Positions 1 through 6,025 of a stretch of DNA of 11,879 nt are shown here, piece by piece. The position numbers were made by a program, and so were the translations under genes. The DNA is from Clostridia bacterium (GTDB taxonomy: Bacteria; Bacillota; Clostridia; Christensenellales; Aristaeellaceae). The DNA lies in NCBI GenBank assembly GCA_017537105.1, contig JAFWBZ010000122.1:1-11879 (forward strand), in the 5' to 3' direction. How positions within the stretch are numbered: the stretch's first letter is position 1; each line of letters begins with the position of its first letter. Under the pieces are notes generated by a model. That model searched no databases and was not told the origin of the DNA. It saw nothing but the letters and a program-made list of their open reading frames with translations.

Positions 1-1599
1 GCAGCGCTTTTCCTTGATGTGCGCCTCGTACTCGTCGCGGAAGAAACGCAGCGTGGACAGCACGGGGTTGGGCGCAGTCTGGCCCAGACCGCACAGGGCG
101 GTGTTCTTGATGGTGGTGGCCAGCTCTTCCAGCTTTTCGATGTCGCCTTCCTCGCCCTTGCCCTCGGTGATGCGCTTGAGGATCTCGAGCATGCGGCGGG
201 TGCTGACGCGGCACGGCGTGCACTTGCCGCAGGATTCGTCGACGATGAACTCCATATAGAAGCGGGCAATGTCAACCATGCAGTTGTCCTCGTCCATGAC
301 GATCATGCCGCCGGAGCCCATCATGGAGCCCGCCGCGATCAGGTTGTCGTAATCCACGGGGGTGTCCAGCAGGGACTCGGGCAGGCAGCCGCCGGAGGGA
401 CCGCCGGTCTGCACGGCCTTGAACTTCTTGCCGTTCGGACAGCCGCCGCCGATGTCATAGATGACGGTGCGCAGCGGAGTGCCCATGGGAACCTCGACCA
501 GGCCGGTGTTGTTGATCTTGCCGCCCAGCGCGAACACCTTGGTGCCCTTGGACTTCTCGGTGCCGATGGAGTTGTACCAGTCGGCGCCCTTCAGAATGAT
601 CTGGGCGATGTTGGCGTAGGTCTCAACGTTGTTGAGCATCGTGGGCTTCTCGAACAGGCCCTTGACCGCCGGGAAGGGCGGGCGGGTCGTCGGCTCGCCG
701 CGCTTGCCCTCGATGGAGTGCATCAGCGCGGTCTCCTCGCCGCAGACGAAGGCGCCGGCGCCGAGGCGAATGAACAGGTGGAAGTTGAAGCCGGTATCGA
801 AGATGTTGTCACCCAGCAGGCCGTATTCTTCTGCCTGCTTGATGGCCACCTGCAGGCGCTTGACGGCAATGGGATACTCGGCGCGGACGTAGATATAGCC
901 CTCGCTGGCGCCGATGGCATAGCCGGCGATGGCCATGGCCTCGATCACGGCGTGCGGATCGCCCTCCAGAATGGAGCGGTCCATGAAAGCGCCCGGGTCG
1001 CCCTCGTCGGCGTTGCAGGCGACATACTTCTGCTCATTGACGCTGTTGTAGGCGAACTTCCACTTCAGGCCCGTCGGGAATCCAGCGCCGCCGCGGCCGC
1101 GGAGGCCGGACTTCAGCACCTCTTCGATGACCTCTTCGCGCGTCATGGTGGTCAGCGCCTTTTCCAGCGCGCGATAGCCGTCCATGGCCAGGTCTTCATC
1201 GATGTTCTCAGGATCGATCACGCCGCAGTTGCGAAGCGCGATGCACCGCTGATGCTTGTAGAAGTTGATGTCCTCCAGCGCCTTCTCGGCGTTCTGCTCC
1301 TTGGTGGCATGGTCGGTATAGACCAGGTGCTCCACCTTGCGGCCCTTGAGCAGGTGCTCGGTGACGATCTCCTCGACGTTCTCGGCCTTCACGCGGCTGT
1401 AGAAGGTGCCGTCCGGATAGACGATGACCACGGGGCCGGCCTCGCACAGACCAAAGCAGCCAGTACGGATGACCTTGACTTCCTTCGACAGGCCATACTC
1501 TTCAAGTTTCTGGTCAAACAGCTCGATCAGTGTCGCGGAACCGGAAGAAGAACATCCCGTACCACCACAGACGAGCACGTGTGCGCGATAAATATCCAT
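1..1599 (-). CDS. hydB: NuoF-like subunit (HydB) of bifurcating [FeFe] hydrogenase, 3' end missing
   Basis: This is the flavin/NADH-binding subunit of a soluble HydABC-type electron-bifurcating hydrogenase. The frame is open to base 1, giving 533 residues without a stop. An N-terminal thioredoxin-like [2Fe-2S] domain carries C11, C16, C48 and C52 (C-x4-C and C-x3-C). The NuoF core follows: GRGGAGFPTG near residue 170, CNADEGDPGAF near 195 (FMN and NADH sites), CGEETAL near 285, an SLBB-like region, and the SCGKCTPCR 4Fe-4S motif near 455-465 with a later Cys in ALCGLGQ. The last codon in the window is a Cys after EKR, where HydB proteins usually begin a C-terminal 2x[4Fe-4S] domain, so about 60 residues are probably missing. 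GGAGG lies 11 bases upstream of the ATG, and the gap to hydD is 18 bases. The family assignment is firm; pairing with hydrogenase rather than formate dehydrogenase rests on the neighbours, because hydA is outside the window. Confidence 0.95.
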   Translation of the reverse strand, partial: MDIYRAHVLVCGGTGCSSSGSATLIELFDQKLEEYGLSKEVKVIRTGCFGLCEAGPVVIVYPDGTFYSRVKAENVEEIVTEHLLKGRKVEHLVYTDHATKEQNAEKALEDINFYKHQRCIALRNCGVIDPENIDEDLAMDGYRALEKALTTMTREEVIEEVLKSGLRGRGGAGFPTGLKWKFAYNSVNEQKYVACNADEGDPGAFMDRSILEGDPHAVIEAMAIAGYAIGASEGYIYVRAEYPIAVKRLQVAIKQAEEYGLLGDNIFDTGFNFHLFIRLGAGAFVCGEETALMHSIEGKRGEPTTRPPFPAVKGLFEKPTMLNNVETYANIAQIILKGADWYNSIGTEKSKGTKVFALGGKINNTGLVEVPMGTPLRTVIYDIGGGCPNGKKFKAVQTGGPSGGCLPESLLDTPVDYDNLIAAGSMMGSGGMIVMDEDNCMVDIARFYMEFIVDESCGKCTPCRVSTRRMLEILKRITEGKGEEGDIEKLEELATTIKNTALCGLGQTAPNPVLSTLRFFRDEYEAHIKEKRC

Positions 1600-1617
1600 G
1601 TCTCTCTATTCCTCCGA

Positions 1618-1995
1618 TCAAGCGTTTTCAGCAGCGCCAATGGTGTATTCCTGCACGGGACGGCCGTTGACGATGTGCTCAGCGACGATGCGCGGCACCA
1701 TTTCGGGCTTCACGTGCACATAGGTGACCTTTTCCTTGCCCGGGACGACGATGTCCACCATCGGCTCCAGGCGGCACATGCCGACGCAACCGGTCTGAGA
1801 CACGGTTACATGGGCCAGCTGGCGCTTCTGAATCTCATCCATGAAGGCCATCATGACCGGGCGCGCGCCGGCGGCGATGCCACAGGTCGCCATGCCGATC
1901 ACCACGCGGGTCGTCTCGCCCTTTTCCTCGGTACGCACATTGATCCTGGAAAGCGTCGCTTTGCGAATGGCTTCCAGCTCTGCCAAAGATTTCAT
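1618..1995 (-). CDS. hydD: Thioredoxin-like (2Fe-2S) ferredoxin-domain protein, HydD-like
   Basis: A 125-residue protein with the fold signature of the NuoE C-terminal / thioredoxin-like [2Fe-2S] domain. It has VIGMATCGIAAGARPV around C38 and TGCVGMC with C70 and C74. The usual pattern C-x4-C...C-x3-C is incomplete: the second ligand position (residue 43) is Gly, so only three of four ligands are visible. It sits between the GHKL ATPase and hydB, as I recall for the fourth subunit HydD of the Acetobacterium woodii complex. It overlaps the preceding gene by ATGA and has AGGAGG at 2005-2010, nine bases before the ATG. An accessory or electron-transfer role in the complex is inferred. It could hold a cluster with a non-Cys ligand or hold none. 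Confidence 0.85.
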   Translation of the reverse strand: MKSLAELEAIRKATLSRINVRTEEKGETTRVVIGMATCGIAAGARPVMMAFMDEIQKRQLAHVTVSQTGCVGMCRLEPMVDIVVPGKEKVTYVHVKPEMVPRIVAEHIVNGRPVQEYTIGAAENA

Positions 1996-2546
1996 GACAT
2001 GATTCCTCCTAAAATCGGTTCAATCTCTTCCTGTAGGGATTCCTGAATCCACTGCACCACGGCGGGTTCCGCCAGCGACACGCCATCCATCACGGCGCGT
2101 ATCTGCTCGGTGGAAAAGTCCATTTCTCCGGCAGGAGAATCGCAGTGCAGCGAAAACTCCGGCGCGTCCGGGCTGCCCATGATGATGGTCGCCATCGTGG
2201 AAGCCAGATCGCCCAGCGGCAGGCAGTCGATGGAGCGGGTCATGAAGACCGCCGTAATGGTCGTGCCCTCCCCGAGCTGGCTTTCGATGTCCACGCGGCC
2301 GCCGGACTGCATGGCGTTCTGCATCAGCAGCGGAATGCCAAGGCCCACTTTCCGCGTGGTCCGCGTGGTGACAAACGGGCTGCGCACGCGCGCAACGAAC
2401 TCCGGCGACATGCCGCATCCGTCATCTTTGACGGTCATCACGAGCGCGCCGTCCTCGCCGAGGGAAAAACGGATATCCACATGAACTGCACCGGCCTTCA
2501 CGCTGTTCTGAACGATGTCCAGCAAATGCAGTGCTATCTCTTTCAC
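1992..2546 (-). CDS. Stand-alone GHKL (histidine-kinase-type) ATP-binding protein of the hydrogenase operon
   Basis: A 184-residue protein made mainly of a HATPase_c domain. It has an N-box D10-x3-N14 in LLDIVQNSVKAGA, DDGCGM (residues 41-46), VGLGIP (67-72, G2 box) and GEGTTI (92-97). There is no dimerisation/phospho-acceptor (HisKA) domain, no PAS domain and no membrane segment, so it is not a complete sensor kinase. The C-terminal 85 residues have no motif I recognise. The start is GTG in a 4-base GTGA overlap with hydC, and the stop overlaps hydD by ATGA, so translation is coupled through the hydrogenase genes. In A. woodii the gene in this position is called hydE and, as I recall, was not found in the purified enzyme. 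I leave the symbol blank because hydE also names the unrelated radical-SAM maturase. Its substrate and role are unknown; regulation or assembly of the hydrogenase is a guess. Confidence 0.85.
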   Translation of the reverse strand: MKEIALHLLDIVQNSVKAGAVHVDIRFSLGEDGALVMTVKDDGCGMSPEFVARVRSPFVTTRTTRKVGLGIPLLMQNAMQSGGRVDIESQLGEGTTITAVFMTRSIDCLPLGDLASTMATIIMGSPDAPEFSLHCDSPAGEMDFSTEQIRAVMDGVSLAEPAVVQWIQESLQEEIEPILGGIMS

Positions 2547-3031
2547 GCAACTTCTCCGTCGTCGTTCTTATACTTGTCGATGATGGCGGGAATGGCGTCG
2601 GGCGTCAGACGTCCGTACACCTGGCCGTTGATCATCATGACCGGGGCAAGGCCGCAGGCACCCAGGCAGCGGGTCGCCTCGAGGGTGAACTTGCCGTCCG
2701 GAGTCGTGCCGCCCACCGGGATATCCAGAACCTGGGACAGCTTGTCCAGGATGCTCTGGCTGCCCTTGACGTAGCAGGCGGTGCCAAGACAGACGCTGAT
2801 CAGGTATTTTCCCTTGGGATGCAGGGAGAACTGAGCGTAGAAGGTGGCAACGCCGTACACCTCGGCCAGAGTGACGCCCAGCCCCTCGGCGATGGCCTTC
2901 TGAACATCTTCAGAGACACAGCCGAAAATGGCCTGCGCGCCTTGCAGAACGGGCATTAGCGCGCCCTTCTGGTCCTTGTGCTCTGCGATGAGCTTTTCAA
3001 GCTCCGCAAACTTCGTCCTTTCGTCATCCAT
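2543..3031 (-). CDS. hydC: NuoE-like [2Fe-2S] subunit (HydC) of bifurcating [FeFe] hydrogenase
   Basis: A 162-residue NuoE-family protein. An N-terminal helical part (LMPVLQGAQAIFGCVSEDV, AEVYGVATFYAQF) is followed by a thioredoxin-like domain with C81-x4-C86 (VCLGTACYVKG) and, 35 residues on, C122-x3-C126 (ATRCLGACGLAPV). This is the complete [2Fe-2S] ligand set. Family length is about 155-170. The role is electron transfer between HydB and HydA in the NADH/ferredoxin-coupled hydrogenase. Start choice: an upstream in-frame ATG at 3061 has no ribosome site and falls in a palindrome. AGGAGG at 3045-3050 precedes the ATG at 3031, although the 13-base spacing is long. It is the first gene after promoter P2, so it leads the structural operon. 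Confidence 0.93.
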   Translation of the reverse strand: MDDERTKFAELEKLIAEHKDQKGALMPVLQGAQAIFGCVSEDVQKAIAEGLGVTLAEVYGVATFYAQFSLHPKGKYLISVCLGTACYVKGSQSILDKLSQVLDIPVGGTTPDGKFTLEATRCLGACGLAPVMMINGQVYGRLTPDAIPAIIDKYKNDDGEVA

Positions 3032-3060
3032 GATGGTGTCAATACCTCCTTTTATCTTCA

Positions 3061-3073
3061 TGAGCGGCGCTCA
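3061..3073. repeat. 13-base perfect palindrome in the hydC leader
   Basis: TGAGCG-G-CGCTCA lies about 8-20 bases downstream of the predicted P2 start point and upstream of the hydC ribosome site. With a one-base centre it would make a poor RNA hairpin, so a DNA operator is more likely if it is functional. It may also be chance in G+C-rich DNA. Confidence 0.5.
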
Positions 3074-3087
3074 CAAGGTCTCAATAT

Positions 3088-3116
3088 ATTATAACATGCA
3101 TAGGTTTGCTTGTAAA
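3088..3116 (-). promoter_or_regulatory. Sigma-A promoter P2 for the hydrogenase structural operon
   Basis: Read on the minus strand, -35 TTTACA (3111-3116) and -10 TATAAT (3088-3093) are separated by exactly 17 bases. A TGT just before the -10 gives an extended -10 element. Transcription should start near 3081, leaving a leader of about 50 bases to the hydC ATG. The region is strikingly A+T-rich against its G+C-rich surroundings. No terminator is visible between the PHP gene stop (3141) and P2, so read-through from P1 is possible. Confidence 0.88.
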
Positions 3117-3127
3117 TGAGTTTACAC
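3110..3127 (-). promoter_or_regulatory. Rex-like operator overlapping the P2 -35 box
   Basis: The plus strand reads TTGTAAATGAGTTTACAC. Its inner 16 bases are a perfect palindrome TGTAAA-N4-TTTACA. On the minus strand the site fits the Rex pattern TTGTnAAnnnnTTnACAA at every fixed position except the first. It lies on the -35 hexamer, as expected for repression. Rex is a redox repressor that leaves DNA when NADH/NAD+ is high, and it commonly controls fermentation and hydrogenase genes in Clostridia. Which protein binds here is inferred; no rex gene is in the window. Confidence 0.6.
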
Positions 3128-3140
3128 ATTTTTTGTACGG

Positions 3141-3854
3141 TCACTGCAGCGGTTTGCCGCGGCGCAGATAGTCCAGGAAGGCATCCACGGAGCGCTCGGG
3201 CAGTTCCACAAACTCGCTCGCCTCCAGAATGTCTCCCAGATAATGGGCGTCTGACGAGTGCAGCACGACGCGCCCCTCCTGGGGCGTGTGGGCGCAGGGC
3301 AGATCCCGCCATACCTCCACGGCCGTAAAGCCCAGATCCTCCGGGACAAAGCCCAGGTTGATCAGCAGGCCGTTTGATCCGCGGTTGATGTGCGCCGGCA
3401 CCGGCACGCCCTTCGCCTCGCGGATCAGCTTCGCCAGCGCGTCCAGGGACAGATCGGAGGCGGCGATGAGCAGTTCATCCTCCTCGGCGACGATGTTGTC
3501 GTCCTCGTCCATGACAAACTGATTGCCGAAGAAGGACGGCTTGTTCTTCTTCTTCGGCATGTGCGCGCGCAGAAACTCGCTGAAATCGAGGGCGATCTCC
3601 ACCGAGGGAAAGTAGCCCAGCAGGTGGACCTCCTCCCGGGTGGTGATCTCCATGCCCGGAATCAGCAGCAGGCCATAGGCGTCGGCGCAGACCTGCGCCG
3701 CGGGCAGGTTGCGGGCGGTGTTGTGGTCGGTCAGCGCGAGCATCTGCAGCCCCTTCAGCATGGCCATGCCACAGAGGTTGGCCGGCGTCATGTCATCGCT
3801 GCCGCAAGGCGACAGGCAGGAGTGCATGTGCAGGTCGCAGAACAGCTTTTCCAT
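3141..3854 (-). CDS. PHP-domain metal-dependent phosphoesterase
   Basis: A 237-residue soluble protein with the full set of PHP metal-site motifs: DLHMHSCLSPC (H9 and H11), ALTDHNT, PGMEITTREEVHLLGYF, PAHINR and SSDAHYLGD. PHP proteins hydrolyse phosphoesters; related stand-alone members act on nucleotides or short nucleic acids, and the substrate here cannot be read from sequence. A charged segment (PKKKNKPSFFGN followed by MDEDDNIVAEEDE) sits between the second and third motif groups. The ATG is only two bases after the stop of the DRTGG gene, with no strong ribosome site of its own, so translational coupling is likely. It is the last gene of the P1 module. A role in a regulatory circuit for the hydrogenase is inferred from position only. 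Confidence 0.9.
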   Translation of the reverse strand: MEKLFCDLHMHSCLSPCGSDDMTPANLCGMAMLKGLQMLALTDHNTARNLPAAQVCADAYGLLLIPGMEITTREEVHLLGYFPSVEIALDFSEFLRAHMPKKKNKPSFFGNQFVMDEDDNIVAEEDELLIAASDLSLDALAKLIREAKGVPVPAHINRGSNGLLINLGFVPEDLGFTAVEVWRDLPCAHTPQEGRVVLHSSDAHYLGDILEASEFVELPERSVDAFLDYLRRGKPLQ

Positions 3855-3856
3855 GG

Positions 3857-4201
3857 TCAGCCGTGCGCGGGGATGCCCTGGGCAGCCAGGCGGCCGCAGA
3901 TTTCATAGGCGGTCAGCGGAGAGGACAGCACGCACATCTCTTCCGCGTTGGCCTTGTCCAGCACTTCCTGCTCCATGGTGATCCCCTCGGGGAGAATGAC
4001 GCAGGCCATCTCGGCCAGCGCGGCGACGGCAACGACGTTCAGGTGGGTCTGGACGGTGACCCATGCCATGCCCTCCTCGCCGTGGGCCATGACCCAGCTC
4101 AGCAGGTCGCAAACATAGCCGCACAGGATTTCCCGGTCCTCAGAGACGCCCTCGGTCAGTTTTTTGGCGCCGATCAGCTCGGCCAGATCAGATACTTTCA
4201 C
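3857..4201 (-). CDS. Small DRTGG-domain protein (second copy)
   Basis: A 114-residue protein starting at GTG (VKVSDLAELIGAKKL), with AGGAAGG nine bases upstream. A longer frame to 4345 overlaps the HydS-like gene and is low-complexity at its start, so I reject it. The pattern YVCDLLSWVM, WVTVQTHLNVVAVAALAEMA, CVILPEG and VLSSPLTAYEICGRL is that of short DRTGG-family proteins, which share a domain with some phosphotransacetylases and CBS-domain proteins. The molecular function is unknown; small-ligand sensing is the usual guess. It is a divergent paralogue of the product at 6026-6397, with matching SDLMSDVL/CDLLSWVM and TSKLTAFSACGLL/SSPLTAYEICGRL blocks. A 50-base gap separates it from the HydS-like gene. 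Confidence 0.82.
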   Translation of the reverse strand: MKVSDLAELIGAKKLTEGVSEDREILCGYVCDLLSWVMAHGEEGMAWVTVQTHLNVVAVAALAEMACVILPEGITMEQEVLDKANAEEMCVLSSPLTAYEICGRLAAQGIPAHG

Positions 4202-4251
4202 AGACAGATTCCTTCCTTTCCGTGGTGTGCCGCCGCGCGAAAACGCAGCGG

Positions 4252-5556
4252 TCATTCGCGCTTGGACTGGGCCAGCTCCACCATTTCCTCCGCCATGACC
4301 TTCAGCCGGTCGCGCAGGAGGTGCACGCAGTCCATCTCCGTGCAATACCCCCGGACGATGTCCTCGGCAAAGGTGGCGCAGGTGGGCGAACCGCAGGACC
4401 CGCAGTCATAGCCGGGCAGGTGCTTAATGATCTCGTTCATGCGATTCATCTTCCGCATGGCCTCGACCATGTTGTCATCCAGCTTCTCTGAGGGATTGGG
4501 CTCGAAGGGCAGGTCGTTCTTCATCTGGTACTTGTTCAGCACGGAGCTCTTGACGGCCTTGTCCGGGTGCGTCGGAGGCATGCGCTGTACCATCTTTCGA
4601 ATGGTGTTCTTGGCCACGTAGCTGTTCTCGAAGGTCAGCGGGCCGCCGACGCAGCCGCCGATGCACGCATTGCCCTCCAGGAATACCAGGTCGGACAGCT
4701 TGTTGTTCTCCACCTCTTCCAGCACGCGGATGACGTTGTTGATGCCGTCCACGGACAGACTGTTGTCCGGACAGACGGCATTCGCCTCGCCGTTTGAGGT
4801 ACACCAGGCCACGCCGTAGCCGGTGGAGAGCTCGTAGTGCGGATCGTTGAGCATCTCGTTGACATAGGGCACCAGCAGGCCGTAGACTTCCATCATGGAG
4901 AGGGCGCCATCGAGCTCCGACCGCTTTTGGCCGGTGGGCATGCGAATGGCGGTCATCTTCGCCGGGCAAGGGGTGATGAAGAAGCAGCCCACTTCCGACG
5001 GATCGCAGCCCTTCTTCTTGCAGAATTCCGCCCGGGCGACGGAGGCAGCCACCTCCATGGGCTGGCGGATATCCACGATGTTCTCGATCAGTTCCGGAAA
5101 GCGCACCTGGATCAGGCGCACGACCGTGGGACAGGCCGAAGAGATGAGGGGCTTCGGCAGATTGGGGTCCCGCATCTTCTCGCGGATGGCGCGGGTGACG
5201 ATGTCGGCGCCGCGCGCGACCTCGAACACGTCGTCAAATCCGATCTTCTTCAAGGCCTCCAGCACATACTCCGGCCGGGGAAGGTCCCGGAACTGGCCGT
5301 AAAGGGATGGCGCGGGAAGCGCGATCGAATACTTGTAGGCCTTGATGTTTTCCATCACGTCGGTGAAGGCAACCTTGGCATGGTAATCGCAGATGCGGAT
5401 ACACTCGCCGCAGTCAATGCACAGGTTGTCCAGGATATGTGCCCTGCCCCCCCGCACGCGAATGGCCGCGGTGGGACAGTGCGTCAGGCAGTTGGTGCAG
5501 CCCTTGCACAGATCCTTGTCCAGACGCACGGAATGATATCGCGTATTTTCGTACAT
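4252..5556 (-). CDS. HydS-like [FeFe]-hydrogenase-related protein with C-terminal 4Fe-4S domain, putative H2/redox sensor
   Basis: A 434-residue protein. Domain order: a 2x[4Fe-4S] ferredoxin domain (C17, C20, C23, C27; C46, C49, C52, C56), a hydrogenase large-subunit region, and a PF04060-type 4Fe-4S domain with C385, C388, C393 and a later Cys (C405 or C410) in DCGSCGSPTCATFAEDIV. H-cluster motifs are degenerate but keep the ligands. L1 is SSACPTVV (C142) instead of TSCCPGW, so the proton-relay Cys is Ala. L2 is TPCPAK (C197) instead of MPCTAK. L3 is NACIGGCVGGP (C298, C302) with a shortened glycine tail. This resembles sensory (group C, HydS) rather than catalytic hydrogenases, but there is no PAS domain. 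The ATG has a weak ribosome site (ACAGGAT). Neighbours are signalling-type proteins. Sensing of H2 or ferredoxin redox state is inferred; low-rate catalysis remains possible. Confidence 0.88.
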   Translation of the reverse strand: MYENTRYHSVRLDKDLCKGCTNCLTHCPTAAIRVRGGRAHILDNLCIDCGECIRICDYHAKVAFTDVMENIKAYKYSIALPAPSLYGQFRDLPRPEYVLEALKKIGFDDVFEVARGADIVTRAIREKMRDPNLPKPLISSACPTVVRLIQVRFPELIENIVDIRQPMEVAASVARAEFCKKKGCDPSEVGCFFITPCPAKMTAIRMPTGQKRSELDGALSMMEVYGLLVPYVNEMLNDPHYELSTGYGVAWCTSNGEANAVCPDNSLSVDGINNVIRVLEEVENNKLSDLVFLEGNACIGGCVGGPLTFENSYVAKNTIRKMVQRMPPTHPDKAVKSSVLNKYQMKNDLPFEPNPSEKLDDNMVEAMRKMNRMNEIIKHLPGYDCGSCGSPTCATFAEDIVRGYCTEMDCVHLLRDRLKVMAEEMVELAQSKRE

Positions 5557-5581
5557 AATGATGATCCTGTCGCCTTTCTTC

Positions 5582-5592
5582 GCACGGCGTGC
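5582..5592. repeat. Short palindrome upstream of the HydS-like gene
   Basis: GCACG-G-CGTGC is a perfect 11-base palindrome in the 38-base gap between the RsbW-like gene and the HydS-like gene. It shares a CGGCG centre with the palindrome in the hydC leader. It has no U-tract and is not a terminator. It may be chance. Confidence 0.3.
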
Positions 5593-5594
5593 AG

Positions 5595-6023
5595 TTATTG
5601 TTGCAGCCGGAACAGCATCGATATGGTCGTTCCGACTCCCGGTTCGCTGGTGATGGTGAACTCGTCCGCATTGCGCTTCATGTTGGGCAGCCCCATGCCG
5701 GCGCCGAAGCCCAGAGAACGCGCCTCATCGTTGGCGGTGGAGTAACCCTCGCGCATGGCCATGTCCAGATCTGGAATGCCGGGGCCGACATCGGCGGAAA
5801 CCAGCTGCGCGGCCTCGGGATATACGGAAAGCGTCAGCTCTCCTCCCATGGAGTGAATGACCAGGTTCAACTCGACCTCGTAGGAAGCGACGGCCACGCG
5901 GCGAAGCACGTCGCCGCCAACGCCCAGCTGCTTGAGCCGGCGCTTGATGTCCGTGCTGGCCTTACCGGCGTTGGTATAGTCCGCCGCCGCGACGGGATAA
6001 CTGATTCGAAACAGTTCCTCCAT
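5595..6023 (-). CDS. RsbW/anti-sigma-like GHKL ATP-binding protein
   Basis: A 142-residue single-domain HATPase protein. The N-box is E49-x3-N53 (ASYEVELNLVIHS), the G1 box is DVGPGIPD (78-85), the G2 box is GFGAGMGLPNMKR (105-117), and it ends with GVGTTISMLF. Size and layout match anti-sigma factor / serine kinases of the RsbW-SpoIIAB group, but no sigma factor or anti-sigma antagonist is nearby, so the partner is unknown. Start choice: a TTG at 6029 overlaps the upstream stop but sits only two bases from GGAGG. The ATG at 6023 has GGAGG seven bases away and is preferred; it lies two bases after the DRTGG stop. Position suggests it acts with the HydS-like and DRTGG proteins. It is a different lineage from the GHKL protein at 1992-2546. 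Confidence 0.87.
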   Translation of the reverse strand: MEELFRISYPVAAADYTNAGKASTDIKRRLKQLGVGGDVLRRVAVASYEVELNLVIHSMGGELTLSVYPEAAQLVSADVGPGIPDLDMAMREGYSTANDEARSLGFGAGMGLPNMKRNADEFTITSEPGVGTTISMLFRLQQ

Positions 6024-6025
6024 CG

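Noticed and set aside
19..2046. Very long open frame on the plus strand opposite hydB and hydD
   Set aside because: It is the antisense mirror of high-G+C coding DNA. The translation is repetitive in Ala, Gly, Leu, His and Asp with no family motif, while the minus strand encodes clear NuoF and HydD proteins.
3032..3061. Ten-residue N-terminal extension of hydC from the ATG at 3061
   Set aside because: No ribosome site precedes it. The only AGGAGG lies within the extension, so the ATG at 3031 is preferred, though the 13-base spacing leaves some doubt.
3111..3140. Terminator after the PHP gene formed by the TGTAAA/TTTACA dyad
   Set aside because: The stem is short and A+T-rich and no U-tract follows it on the minus strand. 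Its position on the -35 box fits an operator better.
4202..4345. N-terminal extension of the second DRTGG protein to an upstream start
   Set aside because: It would overlap the HydS-like gene by about 90 bases with a Gly/Ala/Arg-rich tail. The GTG at 4201 has a proper ribosome site and matches the family start.
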